Shown in pieces: positions 48,001 to 57,300 of a stretch of 61,393 nucleotides of DNA; positions within the stretch are counted from its first letter, which is position 1, and each line of letters opens with the position of its first letter. Source of the DNA: a virus; the IMG/VR virus record IMGVR_UViG_3300044846_002156, positions 1-61,393 of that record; one strand, given 5' to 3'. The notes under the pieces are model-generated. The model searched no databases and was not told where the DNA came from. It saw only the letters and a program-made list of their open reading frames with translations. Both the position numbers and the translations under genes were made by a program.

Positions 48001-48276
48001 TTAATGCAAAAGAGTAATACATTATGGACTTCTCTTGAAATAGTTACAAGCACACCTAACCAACTATCTAGTTTAAATGGAGATGACTTCTTACAGAAAG
48101 AAGGAGTATGGTTTGCAAGCTTTTTAAGAGATATTAATAGCCCAGAAGGACTTTACGGTGGTGATGATTTAAAAGGTAACTGGATTAAGGTTAAGCTAAC
48201 TAATAGTGCTAACGTTAGGATTAATACACTTGCTATGAGCGTTAGAGATATACCTTCATACCAAGGTATAAAATAG
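45034..48276 (+). CDS. Tail nozzle/stabilisation protein (gp12/tail tubular B-like)
   Basis: 1080 residues. The start FTNGGLNQDVDESLLKPNDW, then YALNIRN and DGVLSNLKGNT has the signature order of tail tubular protein B and related nozzle proteins (GG-N-D, DA-N, G----GN). The remainder is beta-rich with a propeller-like spread and includes FYGDAFETYDRV and SFARFAGTMYFADPNRAAVL. It would form the open end of the short tail. This gene is the best sign that the phage is podovirus-like; no tape measure or tube gene is present. Confidence 0.83.
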   Translation: MVENKVFTNGGLNQDVDESLLKPNDWDYALNIRNTDRLEFSDGVLSNLKGNTLVTYALPTGTNKCIGSYANESSAKFYSFIYNSLGNHTITEYDNATGVITKVLQASYLNFQPFEYINGVGIIDNKFLYWTDGFNPPRNIDIEKAKASITYYTDATSISLAKPAPQDIIDSAYANDPINTTSSNRLKNQLFQFRYLYIYEDGSRSAWSSCSEVPLPNLEITSSINTAAYRNNHITLQFNVGTKFVKSIEIAAQVKGVAVNNTQDWFSILTINRAEAIANSQYEYNLTTNKATFQFYNDGLYQSVDINEIDLAYDYVPLKSKALDIVNGNVLVLGNNTEGYDNIALNANITVGTIIETNSGRLTWVSEFDDVANQTYSVIFTGTPIVGDTVGWTAFVTETMPYGVISYSGIYTVTDDVMPSITAFADALGNSIMGDIPYYWFYDGYEIIPNGVKIFMRTSQQLGTEAGMQIEAPTLAVGFSNAGNRYKTNSKYQFGLVYYDEFNRSSYVQTNTDLIKSTKSWGALAAQSPKFDWVINHSAPLWAKKYQWVRTEQLTHKTFLFWNASAVTVNSANANYYDLNISSFNTYNTNNKDSILAYDFSKGDRCTIHKDNGGFITGYDVSIVGYNPTTGILTIDKKGTLTVGVDNILLEIYTPKTRSNQPQEQFFYEFGEVYSCNNGVHSVTSGSLREGDIYVKGRVINGTTSTIVEDPNFSDFYKSNYSSNGRVNVFAPQAKQLTLPTDIRYSDTYVPNTNINGLNRFYGDAFETYDRVNGSIQKLAVRDNYLVTFQELKTGYIPIQQSIIEDQGSGGSANVAISNKLLNKIRYFAGDYGIGLNPESFARFAGTMYFADPNRAAVLKLTSGLQQISGIGMDSYFTRTLSGVRNIVNTKLIGSYDPRNDEYILTINKVSGDSETIAFNEAINRWTSFYSFIPEHANYIFNKYMSFKGGSMWEHNTNTTFNSFYGINYYSYIDLVFNANPLLIKTFVGLMQKSNTLWTSLEIVTSTPNQLSSLNGDDFLQKEGVWFASFLRDINSPEGLYGGDDLKGNWIKVKLTNSANVRINTLAMSVRDIPSYQGIK

Positions 48277-48291
48277 AGATGTAATTTTAAC

Positions 48292-48299
48292 TATTTTTG
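48292..48299 (+). promoter_or_regulatory. Promoter -7 box (TATTTTTG)
   Basis: TATTTTTG lies 23 bases before the ATG at 48323. Confidence 0.5.
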
Positions 48300-48322
48300 T
48301 ATATATATTAAAAAATAAAATA

Positions 48323-48886
48323 ATGGCTGACAGTTTTGTAGATAAACTTGGTGGCGTTGGCTCTGTAATAGGAATTGGCGCAGGAATACTAAAAGGTATT
48401 GGTGGATTAATTCAACAAGGTAAAGCAAATAGAATGCTTAAAAAGTTGAAAGACCCAGGTTATGAAATACCAGATGAGTATAAGCAAAACTTAGGTATTG
48501 CTGAAAATATGGCTCGTACAGGTTTGCCATCAGAGCAATATAATCAAGCCTCAACAAACATACAAAGAGGAACACAAGCAGGGCTAAGACAGCTTGGTAG
48601 AATGAGTAACCCATTTGCAGCTATACAAGGGTTGTCTAGAGGACAGTCAGATGCTTTTGCTGGCTTAGACGCAAACAATGCAGCAACACGCAGACAGAAC
48701 ATATTACAAGCTATGGGCGCAAGGAGAGAGCTTGCAGGACAAAGACTTGCTCAACAACAATACGCACAGCAAAGATATATGGATAAAGTAAATGAAGCTA
48801 ACGCATTAAAGGGAGCAGGTTTACAGAATATGGGCGGTGGATTAAGTGATATTGGTAGGGTTGCTATGAGTAGTAGTAAAAAATAA
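48323..48886 (+). CDS. Small internal virion protein, 187 aa
   Basis: 187 residues. The first ~30 are a glycine-rich hydrophobic segment (GGVGSVIGIGAGILKGIGGL) able to enter a membrane. The rest is helical and Gln/Ala/Arg-rich (AIQGLSRGQSDAFAGLDANN; RLAQQQYAQQRYMDKVNEAN). This is the layout of small ejected proteins like T7 gp14 and similar proteins in other short-tailed phages. It precedes two larger internal proteins. Confidence 0.76.
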   Translation: MADSFVDKLGGVGSVIGIGAGILKGIGGLIQQGKANRMLKKLKDPGYEIPDEYKQNLGIAENMARTGLPSEQYNQASTNIQRGTQAGLRQLGRMSNPFAAIQGLSRGQSDAFAGLDANNAATRRQNILQAMGARRELAGQRLAQQQYAQQRYMDKVNEANALKGAGLQNMGGGLSDIGRVAMSSSKK

Positions 48887-48897
48887 AACAGTTTAAT

Positions 48898-48928
48898 TTG
48901 GTTATTAAAAATAAAATAGTTACATTTG
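48898..48928 (+). promoter_or_regulatory. Bacteroidota-type promoter, near-leaderless
   Basis: TTG (48898-48900), exactly 20 bp, TACATTTG (48921-48928), and only four bases to the ATG at 48933. Confidence 0.87.
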
Positions 48929-48932
48929 AATA

Positions 48933-50201
48933 ATGGCAATTAAAACAGGAATAGGGGTAGGCGGTGCGCAGATATTTGATACTTCTGGTATTATGAATGC
49001 TTATAATAACCAAGTTGCTCAAAGACAAAAAGCACAAGCGTTACAAGCTGAAAAGGAAGCTAAGGCATCTCAAAAGTTTGATGAGGATTTAGCTACATCT
49101 ATGGCTGGCATTAAAACAAATGGAGTTGACCCAAAAACAGCCGAATACATACAGAATGAATATCTTAAAGTAAAAGGATTAAGGTCGGAAGCTGAAAAAC
49201 TAAACCCATCACAAAGACCATTGTTCTTACAGGGAATAAAAGATAAGATGGATGGGTTAAGAGATTTTGCTTTAAATGCAAAAGACCACGGTAGTAAATT
49301 GTTTACTTTAGGCAGTAAGCTTAACCCTTATGATTATGATGAATCGACATTGGGTAGATATAAAAAACTTTCAGAAACTCCGTATTATCAGCTAACTCCA
49401 GAAGAAAAATCTTTGAACCCTACAATGTTTCCTAAGAGAGCTAAGTTTGAGTTAATAGACGATATAATAAACGATACATATAAGTTAGCAGAAGAAAAGG
49501 CAGAATTTAAGGGTGAGATAAAAAAAGGTGGTAAAAGAGCTAATTACAAACAAGTAAGTCCTGAAATTGTAAATCAAATATTAGACCAAAAGTTTAGTTA
49601 CCAACCAGAGGCGCAAGCCGCTCTCCAACAACTTTATATTAATACAACAGGAGATAAACAGCCTACACCAGAAAAAGTTTCTAAATTTAGAAACGATGTG
49701 TATTTAAAACAACATGGACTTGAATATACTGGAGAGTATAGAGATTTAAAAGAAAAGAAAAGTGGTGGTAGCGGTAGTAATCAAGAAGATAAATTTAGTT
49801 ACAGACAGCAAATTATTGGAGGTGCTTTACAAAAAGACCCTAAATCCATAGAAAAAATAAGGGCGCAATTACCTTCTGGAACTACAATAACTCCTATGAC
49901 TAGTAAAGCTATATCTGGAAAATCAACAGGGGGCTATCCAATGTTAAAAATTAAAATACCTTCAACAGATAAACTAGATGGTGTTACTGAAACTATTGAC
50001 TTATCTACTGGAGAGCCAGGAATTAGATTAAACCAATTATTAAATCAATATTCTGGTGAAAATGTACAGTATAGTAAATTTGGTATAGAGGGGGCTAAAG
50101 CTCGTGGAAAACAATTTGAACCCAAAAAACCAAATGTTAAACCAGCTACACAAAGTAGTAATAAAAAAGTTGTAAAAGGTGTAAAGGATAATAAACTATA
50201 A
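48933..50201 (+). CDS. Internal (ejected) virion protein, 422 aa
   Basis: 422 residues. A long helical first half (NQVAQRQKAQALQAEKEAKA; YLKVKGLRSEAEKLNPSQRP) and a Lys/Ser/Asn-rich C-terminal tail. The start IGVGGAQIFDTSGIMNAYNN has a short Gly/Ile part. It lies 4 bases before the large polyvalent protein gene, as expected for a set of DNA-ejection proteins. Membrane role is inferred. Confidence 0.72.
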   Translation: MAIKTGIGVGGAQIFDTSGIMNAYNNQVAQRQKAQALQAEKEAKASQKFDEDLATSMAGIKTNGVDPKTAEYIQNEYLKVKGLRSEAEKLNPSQRPLFLQGIKDKMDGLRDFALNAKDHGSKLFTLGSKLNPYDYDESTLGRYKKLSETPYYQLTPEEKSLNPTMFPKRAKFELIDDIINDTYKLAEEKAEFKGEIKKGGKRANYKQVSPEIVNQILDQKFSYQPEAQAALQQLYINTTGDKQPTPEKVSKFRNDVYLKQHGLEYTGEYRDLKEKKSGGSGSNQEDKFSYRQQIIGGALQKDPKSIEKIRAQLPSGTTITPMTSKAISGKSTGGYPMLKIKIPSTDKLDGVTETIDLSTGEPGIRLNQLLNQYSGENVQYSKFGIEGAKARGKQFEPKKPNVKPATQSSNKKVVKGVKDNKL

Positions 50202-50204
50202 GAT

Positions 50205-53200
50205 ATGCCAGATTTTAACGAATTAGTAAAAAATTTATATACTTCTAAAAACAGAGAATTAACTCCAGAAAAACTAGATTACATAACTAAAAATTATAGT
50301 GGAAAGGAAGAGGAATTTGTTAAGAATTTTTATACTACTATTAATGAATCATTAACGGAAGATAAATTAAGTTATATAAAAGATACTTATTTAAAAAAAA
50401 AAGAACCTACTACAAAAGATTTGCAGAGTGGCTCTCCAATATCTACAAAGCCATTCGATGTTTTCCAGACTGAAAGCAATAAGAAAAACACTTTCAATGT
50501 AACTACTGGTGAGGTTAAGCCTTATGTTGAACCTAAAGAGGAAAAACCTAAATTTGATTTTAATAAAATTGAAAAAATAGGTGATTACGAATTAAGGAAA
50601 AAATTATTAAAAGAAAAAGTAAATAAAGTAGAAAGCAAAGGAACTGACGTTGCTAATACTTTAGGTGTTAGTTTAAATGATTTATATTCTGGTATTGCAA
50701 AAACACCAAGGTATGTATATGAATTATTTTCTGTTCCTCAAAATTTAATTTCAGATATTACTAATTCTCCAAAAGTAAAAGCTGATTATGATGATTTTTT
50801 AAGATTATCAGATTTAGGTACTGTTACATCTCCATTTTCTCCATTAACATTATTAGATAGATTAGGAGATTATTATAACGGTGAGGCTAACAAGTTTAAA
50901 GAAAAACAAATTAAATATGATAATGATGTTTTTAATAGCTTAAAGAATGGGGATATAGATAATGCGGCAAGTCAAATTGTAAACAACATTGTTGGTTCAG
51001 CACCATCAATAGCCTTAATGGTTGGCACTAGTGGGGTTGGAAACGCAGCTAAATTAGGGGCTGTTTCAAAAACTATGTTAACAGCACTCCCATTTGCTTC
51101 ATCAAACGCTAATGAAATAAGAGATAACAAAGATATTAAAGATTGGGCTAAACCATTAGCGTCTGGTTTAAATGGTCTTTCAGAAGTTGTATTAGACCAA
51201 AGCTTTGGTGCTTCCGCTGCTGTTAATACAATAATAAATAAATTTAAAAATGCAGGAGTTAAAGAGGCTGAAATTTTAGCTAAAGATTTAGCTCAAGGTT
51301 ATTTAAAGTCTGCTCTAAGTAAAACAAAAACTGTTTTAACTCCAATAGCTAAAGGTGCTTTAGAAGAAGGTTCAACTAGATGGTCACAAAATCTTATTAA
51401 AAAAATAAGTGGAGAAAATCCAAATCAAGATTTAATGGAAGGAGTTCCAGATGCAATGATTATTGGTGGTGTGACTACTGGTTCTATTGAAAATATAGGC
51501 GCAATAACAAATCCATCGGTTAAAAGTTCTGTTGAAAGTAAAGTAAAAGATATAGAGAATTTATCTAATGATTTAGATAATAAAAATATACCCAAAAATA
51601 CTAAACAAGCAATAGAAAATAAAATAAATGATTTAAAAGAACAAGCACAAAAAGAAATTGAATTAAATCAAATTGAGTTTGAAAAACTACCAGAGAACAA
51701 ACAGGAAAAGGCGATAGAGCTTTCCTCTAATTTAGATGCAATAGAAAAGTCATTACAACAAACAGACCTATCAGATGTAACTAAAAATGAATTAGAGCAA
51801 CAGAAAATAAAAATAAACGAGGAGCTACAAACAACATTAAAACCAGAAGAAAATGCCATACAAAAGCCAAGCACAAGCAGCCAAGTTTCACCTACTGGAG
51901 AAACAGGGCAAGTTATCACCGAAAGTGGTGAAGGAGTACGACCAAGCGAGCAAGGGAAAGAAACTACCCAAAAAGTTAGTAAAGAAGAAGATTTAAAAGA
52001 TGTAGAGAGTACAGCTAAGGCTTTGGATGGCAAACTTGAAAATATACCTTTATCATTTGATTATAATGCTAAAAGTGCTCAATCAGTATCAGAAGCCTAC
52101 CACAAAGCTAAATTAGAAAACAATAATCCTAAATTAGTAGAAGCAGTAGAGAATTTATTAGGTAAAGAAAAAACCCCTACACAACAAGTAGAGCAACTAA
52201 GAGCAGACGAACAAGCCGAACTTAATAACGCAATACCTAATGTAGAACAATACAAAACAGATGGTAAGGTAGATAGGGCAAAAATTACTGACCCTAATGA
52301 TTTAAAAGCATTTGATGAAATATATGATAAGTATGATAAACTTATTACTCCTTTGTTAGAGCAGGGTAAAACAAAAGCATTAAAAAGTAAAAAAGATGTA
52401 GTTATTACACCAGATACATCATCTAACTATGCCAACATGACCGAGGATAATAAAGGTAACTTTGTTTTCTTTCATGTAGGTAATAAAGGTTATGATAAAA
52501 TTAAAACAGGAATTGGAGGGTCTACTGTAACCTCAAGAGAAGAAGCGTCAGCATTATCTAAGGTTGGTGGTCTTGGAATGTATTATACAGACTTAAACCA
52601 ATCCGAAAGACAAAGTGCATCTGGGGCTAAGTACGCTGTTAAGATTCCTAAAGAAAAAGTTTATGATTTCAATACAGATAAATTAAATTTTATTGAAGAA
52701 GCTAAATCTAGGCATGAAGCCGAGAATCCTGGTAAATCATTTGATACTAATTCTCAACTTGCATATGTAACTAAAATAGCTGGAGAGAATGGTTTTGATA
52801 TGGTTGTTGCTCAATGGAATGGCATGACAAGAGCGCAAACAACAAAAGAGTTGATACCAACAGACATACAAGAATCAGATGGAGATGTTATAAAGAAGGA
52901 TTTTAACGAAAAATACGAATCTAATAAACAAAAAGGATTTAAACCATTAATACCAGTTTCAAAATCTGAAAAGTTAGCTAATGTCTATAAAAAGATTAAT
53001 GAGATAAGAAATAAAGAAAATAATTACGACAAACTTTATCACTTATACGAAGATAGTAATAAACTAGACCAAAATAGTATTACTAAAATAATAAACGAAT
53101 CAAATCTTCCACAAGATATAAAAGATGAATATAAAAAAATACTTGATTCTAATGAGGATTATAGAAGGTCAGTTAAAATAGCAGGTAAAAAAGTATCTTT

Positions 53201-53828
53201 TAAAAACGCACCTAAAGGCAATCATTTGAATATAGGGCTAATTGAAGGTAGAACAGGTAAAGAAATGTCATCCGATGATATTTTATCTAAATTACCAAAA
53301 GACGTACAAGTTGTTAATTTCGTAAAAGTTAAAGGAAAAATAGAAGAAACTCTTGTTATAGAAACAGATAGACCGCTTACAGATTCAGAGATGATTAAGT
53401 TACTGGGCGACACTAAGCAACAAGCTATACCTCAACTATCTAGCGGTGATGGTATTTTATATGACACAGAAAGAGGTACTAATGAAGCTTGGGGTGAATT
53501 TGACCCAGAGCAATTTATTTTACAAGATGGTACAGTTTTAAGTGAATATTTAATAAAAAATAAAACAGAAGTAAAGTCTGTTGAAAACTTAAACGAAGAT
53601 AATTTAGAAACTTCAATAGAGCTATTAGACGATATAGAAGCTAATAAGAAAAAAGCATCAAGAGCTAGTAAGCAAAAGAAAGCTGAATTAGAAGAAAAGA
53701 TAGCCAAAGACGAAGCTGAATTAGCTAATATTTCAAATGAAGCTAACGTTGTTAAAGCTATAAACGATAATTTTGATGAAATTAAAAAAGATTTAAAAGA
53801 TAAAGGATTACTTAAAATAAACTGTTAA
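50205..53828 (+). CDS. Large polyvalent internal protein with ART-like domain
   Basis: 1207 residues. N-terminal repeats (YTSKNRELTPEKLDYITKNY, again as YTTINESLTEDKLSYIKDTY), then a hydrophobic/helical zone (~240-330: PSIALMVGTSGVGNAAKLGA; LPFASSNANE), a long charged coiled coil and a domain at ~750-890. That domain has FVFFHVGNKGYDKI, GGLGMYYTDLNQSER, KYAVKIPKEKVYDFN and NGFDMVVAQWNGMTR, matching the layout of ADP-ribosyltransferase-type domains in phage polyvalent proteins (H, Y and G/D motifs). Probably ejected with DNA to act on the host. The third catalytic residue is unclear. Confidence 0.75.
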   Translation: MPDFNELVKNLYTSKNRELTPEKLDYITKNYSGKEEEFVKNFYTTINESLTEDKLSYIKDTYLKKKEPTTKDLQSGSPISTKPFDVFQTESNKKNTFNVTTGEVKPYVEPKEEKPKFDFNKIEKIGDYELRKKLLKEKVNKVESKGTDVANTLGVSLNDLYSGIAKTPRYVYELFSVPQNLISDITNSPKVKADYDDFLRLSDLGTVTSPFSPLTLLDRLGDYYNGEANKFKEKQIKYDNDVFNSLKNGDIDNAASQIVNNIVGSAPSIALMVGTSGVGNAAKLGAVSKTMLTALPFASSNANEIRDNKDIKDWAKPLASGLNGLSEVVLDQSFGASAAVNTIINKFKNAGVKEAEILAKDLAQGYLKSALSKTKTVLTPIAKGALEEGSTRWSQNLIKKISGENPNQDLMEGVPDAMIIGGVTTGSIENIGAITNPSVKSSVESKVKDIENLSNDLDNKNIPKNTKQAIENKINDLKEQAQKEIELNQIEFEKLPENKQEKAIELSSNLDAIEKSLQQTDLSDVTKNELEQQKIKINEELQTTLKPEENAIQKPSTSSQVSPTGETGQVITESGEGVRPSEQGKETTQKVSKEEDLKDVESTAKALDGKLENIPLSFDYNAKSAQSVSEAYHKAKLENNNPKLVEAVENLLGKEKTPTQQVEQLRADEQAELNNAIPNVEQYKTDGKVDRAKITDPNDLKAFDEIYDKYDKLITPLLEQGKTKALKSKKDVVITPDTSSNYANMTEDNKGNFVFFHVGNKGYDKIKTGIGGSTVTSREEASALSKVGGLGMYYTDLNQSERQSASGAKYAVKIPKEKVYDFNTDKLNFIEEAKSRHEAENPGKSFDTNSQLAYVTKIAGENGFDMVVAQWNGMTRAQTTKELIPTDIQESDGDVIKKDFNEKYESNKQKGFKPLIPVSKSEKLANVYKKINEIRNKENNYDKLYHLYEDSNKLDQNSITKIINESNLPQDIKDEYKKILDSNEDYRRSVKIAGKKVSFKNAPKGNHLNIGLIEGRTGKEMSSDDILSKLPKDVQVVNFVKVKGKIEETLVIETDRPLTDSEMIKLLGDTKQQAIPQLSSGDGILYDTERGTNEAWGEFDPEQFILQDGTVLSEYLIKNKTEVKSVENLNEDNLETSIELLDDIEANKKKASRASKQKKAELEEKIAKDEAELANISNEANVVKAINDNFDEIKKDLKDKGLLKINC

Positions 53829-53832
53829 AATT

Positions 53833-54327
53833 ATGAAACAAAAAATATTATCTACTCAAATAGAAGAAAAGCTAAACGGTCTAATAGGGCAAGAACTGTA
53901 CGCTATGTACGCATACAAAGCTATGGCTAACTGGTGTCAAAACGCTGGATTTTTAGATGCTTATAAATTCTTTTTAGAAGAAAGCTCTGACGAAAAATCA
54001 CACGCAGAAATATTAGAGCAATATATACTTGATATGGGTTGTGTTCCAAAACTAGAAAAGATAGACAAGCCAGATAGCTCATTTAAAACTCTATATGACG
54101 TTATCTATGAAGCTTATGATATGGAAGTAGCGTTAGGAGAAAAGTACTCCGATATGGCTTTGAATTGCGTTAAGGAAGACGCTATAACATTAACTAAAAT
54201 ACAAGAATTTATTAAGATACAAACTAAATCTATCGGATTTTTTGGCGATATTTGTGGTGTAGCAAAAGGATTGTCAGACAATAAGTTTGAGCAATTAATG
54301 TTAGAGAAGATTTTAGTTAAAGGATAA
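53833..54327 (+). CDS. Ferritin-like iron-storage protein
   Basis: 164 residues with a four-helix ferritin fold. The di-iron ligands of E. coli FtnA (E17, E50, H53, E94) have exact counterparts at E21, E54, H57 and E98, with the same 33-3-41 spacing (GQELYAMYAY; DEKSHAE; DMEVALGEKY). Q130 matches the conserved Gln, but the last Glu is replaced (TKSIGF). LEKIDKPDSSFKTL is the usual inter-helix link. It lies 4 bases after the ART-like gene and 10 before the LPD38-like gene, inside the virion operon, which is unusual. It may store iron in the host or be packaged. Confidence 0.9.
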   Translation: MKQKILSTQIEEKLNGLIGQELYAMYAYKAMANWCQNAGFLDAYKFFLEESSDEKSHAEILEQYILDMGCVPKLEKIDKPDSSFKTLYDVIYEAYDMEVALGEKYSDMALNCVKEDAITLTKIQEFIKIQTKSIGFFGDICGVAKGLSDNKFEQLMLEKILVKG

Positions 54328-54337
54328 TAAATAATTT

Positions 54338-57300
54338 ATGGGTAATTGCAGGTTTACATTAACCAATAATAAAGGTAATATTATATTAGACGGTATTTCT
54401 GAACAAGAGTTTAAGAAGTATATTGCTATGAACCCTACTAACAGTAGTGTGTTGATGGAATCTCTTAATATACCTGCTCCAGTACCTAGTGCTACAACTG
54501 CTAGCGCAACAGCTCAACCAACAACATCAACGCCATCGTCTGTTCCTAATAAAACAGTAGAGGATATGTTTAGAGAAACAGCACAAGCACCATTCAGAAA
54601 CGCAAACAAGATACAGGCAACAACTAAGAGCTGGGTATCTAGATTTATGACTGCTTTATTTGAATCTCAAAGAGATGTTATAAAGAAGATGTTAAAAGAC
54701 CTAAAATACCCTGGACAAGTTGCTGTTGCTGCTTTACAAAATAGAAAAGGTTATACTGGAGTATCTTCTTTATTTATAAGGAGTTTTAACAAAGAAATAT
54801 TTGATGATTTAAAAATAACCCCAAATATTGATATAGCTGGAATGAAGCATTCTGAAAGAACTTTGTTTGATATGTTTTTAGATTTAAGTCGTGTAATAAA
54901 TATTGACGAAAGAATAGGTGTTAAGTTTTATAATTTTACTCAATTAAGAGAGAAGCTAAAGAATGACACTTCATTAACATTAGAGCAGAAAAAACAAATA
55001 AGAAATGAGAAAAATAACCTTTTAGATTATTTAAAAGATAGAAATGCTATTGATATAGTTGATGGTAAATATGTTCAAAAACAATACGTACACTCTAGAA
55101 AATTAACTGCCGAAACAGCACAAGAGCAATTAGATTTAATTAAAAAAACACACCCAGAAGTATTTAAAAAATTAGAAGATAAAGCCAATAAATATTATAA
55201 TACATATAAAACACTTTTAACAGAGCAGTTTAATAATGGTATGTTAAGTAAGGAGGTTTATGATGAATTGCTCTCCTATAACTACATACCAAGTAAGTTT
55301 ATTCATTACATAGTAGAAGCTGAATTAGCGGAGTCTGCATCCCCAAACGGTTCTAAATTAAAAAACACAATAAGAACATTAACTGGCGGTAGCGACCAAG
55401 ATGTACTAACTAATTTCCAACAGATACTAGAACTAGCAGCTAATAGCACATACAGACAAATATTTGAAAACACATCAGCTAATTCATTAGCAAGAGCTGT
55501 TGAGGCTAATGCAAAATCATTACAATCACAAGGTGGTGTTTCACCAGAGTTTGATATGTATGTAGATAAGCCAATAGGAGTTGATGGTAACGGACAACCT
55601 AAATACAATCCAATACCAGCAGGTAAAGATGTAATATATTTTTATAGAGATAATGGAGTAAGAGAAAGAATAGTAGCTCCAAAAGACTTTGTAGATGTTT
55701 ATTATGAAAGAAATAAATTGTTAAACCAAAAAGGAGAAGATATACTAAGTAAATTATCTACTCTTACATTTGTGAATATTTTTAAGTCTTTAATTACAAA
55801 GAACAACCCTGCGTTTGGTATTTATCAGCTAACAATGGATGCTCCACAAGCTATTATAGCCACTAGGGCTTATCCCGATTTCTTTTTAGGTAGCTTTTTA
55901 TTAGCTAAAGATTATGCCTCTGTAACAAAAGATATTAAGAACTTTATATTAAAAGACAAACTTAGTCCTTTATTTAAAGAAGCTATATCTGCTGGTATAT
56001 TTTCAGACTTCTTATCTACTGAAACAGATGTAAATAAACTTACCCCTATAACAAATATACAAGGAGAAGCTGGAATAAAAGCAGCTGCTAAACTATTAAA
56101 GTATAAAGCAGGTAAATCTGCAAGTGCGGTACTTGATGGTATAGCAAAAATGAATGAGGGTATTGAATATGCTACAAGACTTGCTGTATTTAAAAGAATG
56201 AAAGATAAACTTACAGCAGAATACACAAAAAATAATAAGGGAGCTAAATTAACTCCAGACCAAGAGTTTGAGGTTTTACAACTAGCAGCATTAGAGGCAA
56301 GAAAGGTGGTTGATTTTTCACGTTCAGGTACATTGGTTAAGCCTTTAAACAAAGTATTAGCTTATCTAAACGCTGGTATGAGAGGTTTCTATTCATCTGC
56401 TCAATCATTAAAAAATAACCCTACAAAAGCAGCTATGCTGTTTGGGGAAATAGGAACAGCAGCTACAATGCTATTTGCTTATTCAATAGGCGATTTTGGT
56501 GGAGATGAAGAAGAAAAGAAAAAACGACTAAACAAATATATGTCCTTACCAGAATACCAAAGAACCAACTACTTTAATATATATAATCCATTTAGTAAAG
56601 AGGGTTCTGATTATGAATGGATAAGACTATATAAACCACAGACATTTAGAGGGTATATAAACTTTTTAGAGCAAGGTTATTTAAAAGTTGTTAAAGGTCA
56701 AGATATAAATGAAGGGGAAATTTATGAGGCGTTTAAGGCTGATTTACCAGTAGACCCTACTTCGTTTGCTATATTTACAAGAAACCCATTGTTTAATGGA
56801 ATAGTTAAGTATAGCTTAAATAAAGATGCTTACAAAAAAAGTGAGATAGTTAGAAATGAAGAAAGAATTGAGGACTGGGCTGAATATGATAAGAAAACAC
56901 CAAAGATATATAAAAAAATAGGTGAATACTCAAGGGATTTAACAGGAACAGAGGGTGTATCACCTAAAAGAGCAGAAGCATTAATTGCATCATTAATAGG
57001 CGACCCAAGTAAAAACACAACAACAGCTCTCCTTGATAAATCTGGAAGGGTTATGTACTACGGAGCTATGGGTGATAAGGAGGGATTGAAAAGTGAATTA
57101 CCAACACCAGGAGAAGAAGCAGATTGGCTGTTTAAATTATCTGGATTAAAAGGCAGAATTTTCACTAAAACCCCAGATATTGACTTTGAGGCGATGAAAG
57201 AATATAAAGACGCTGAAAAGAAAGAGTACACTAAGAACCAAATTATCAAAACAGAAGTTGATGAGATATATGAAAACGAACCCAATAAAAAGGAAGCTGA

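Noticed and set aside
51668-52033. 121-codon minus-strand frame inside the ART-like gene
   Set aside because: Lies entirely within a long well-supported gene; Ser/Cys/Phe-rich translation is typical of an antisense shadow.
55912-56352. 146-codon minus-strand frame inside the LPD38-like gene
   Set aside because: Antisense to conserved LPD38 motifs, with no promoter or partner gene. Shadow.
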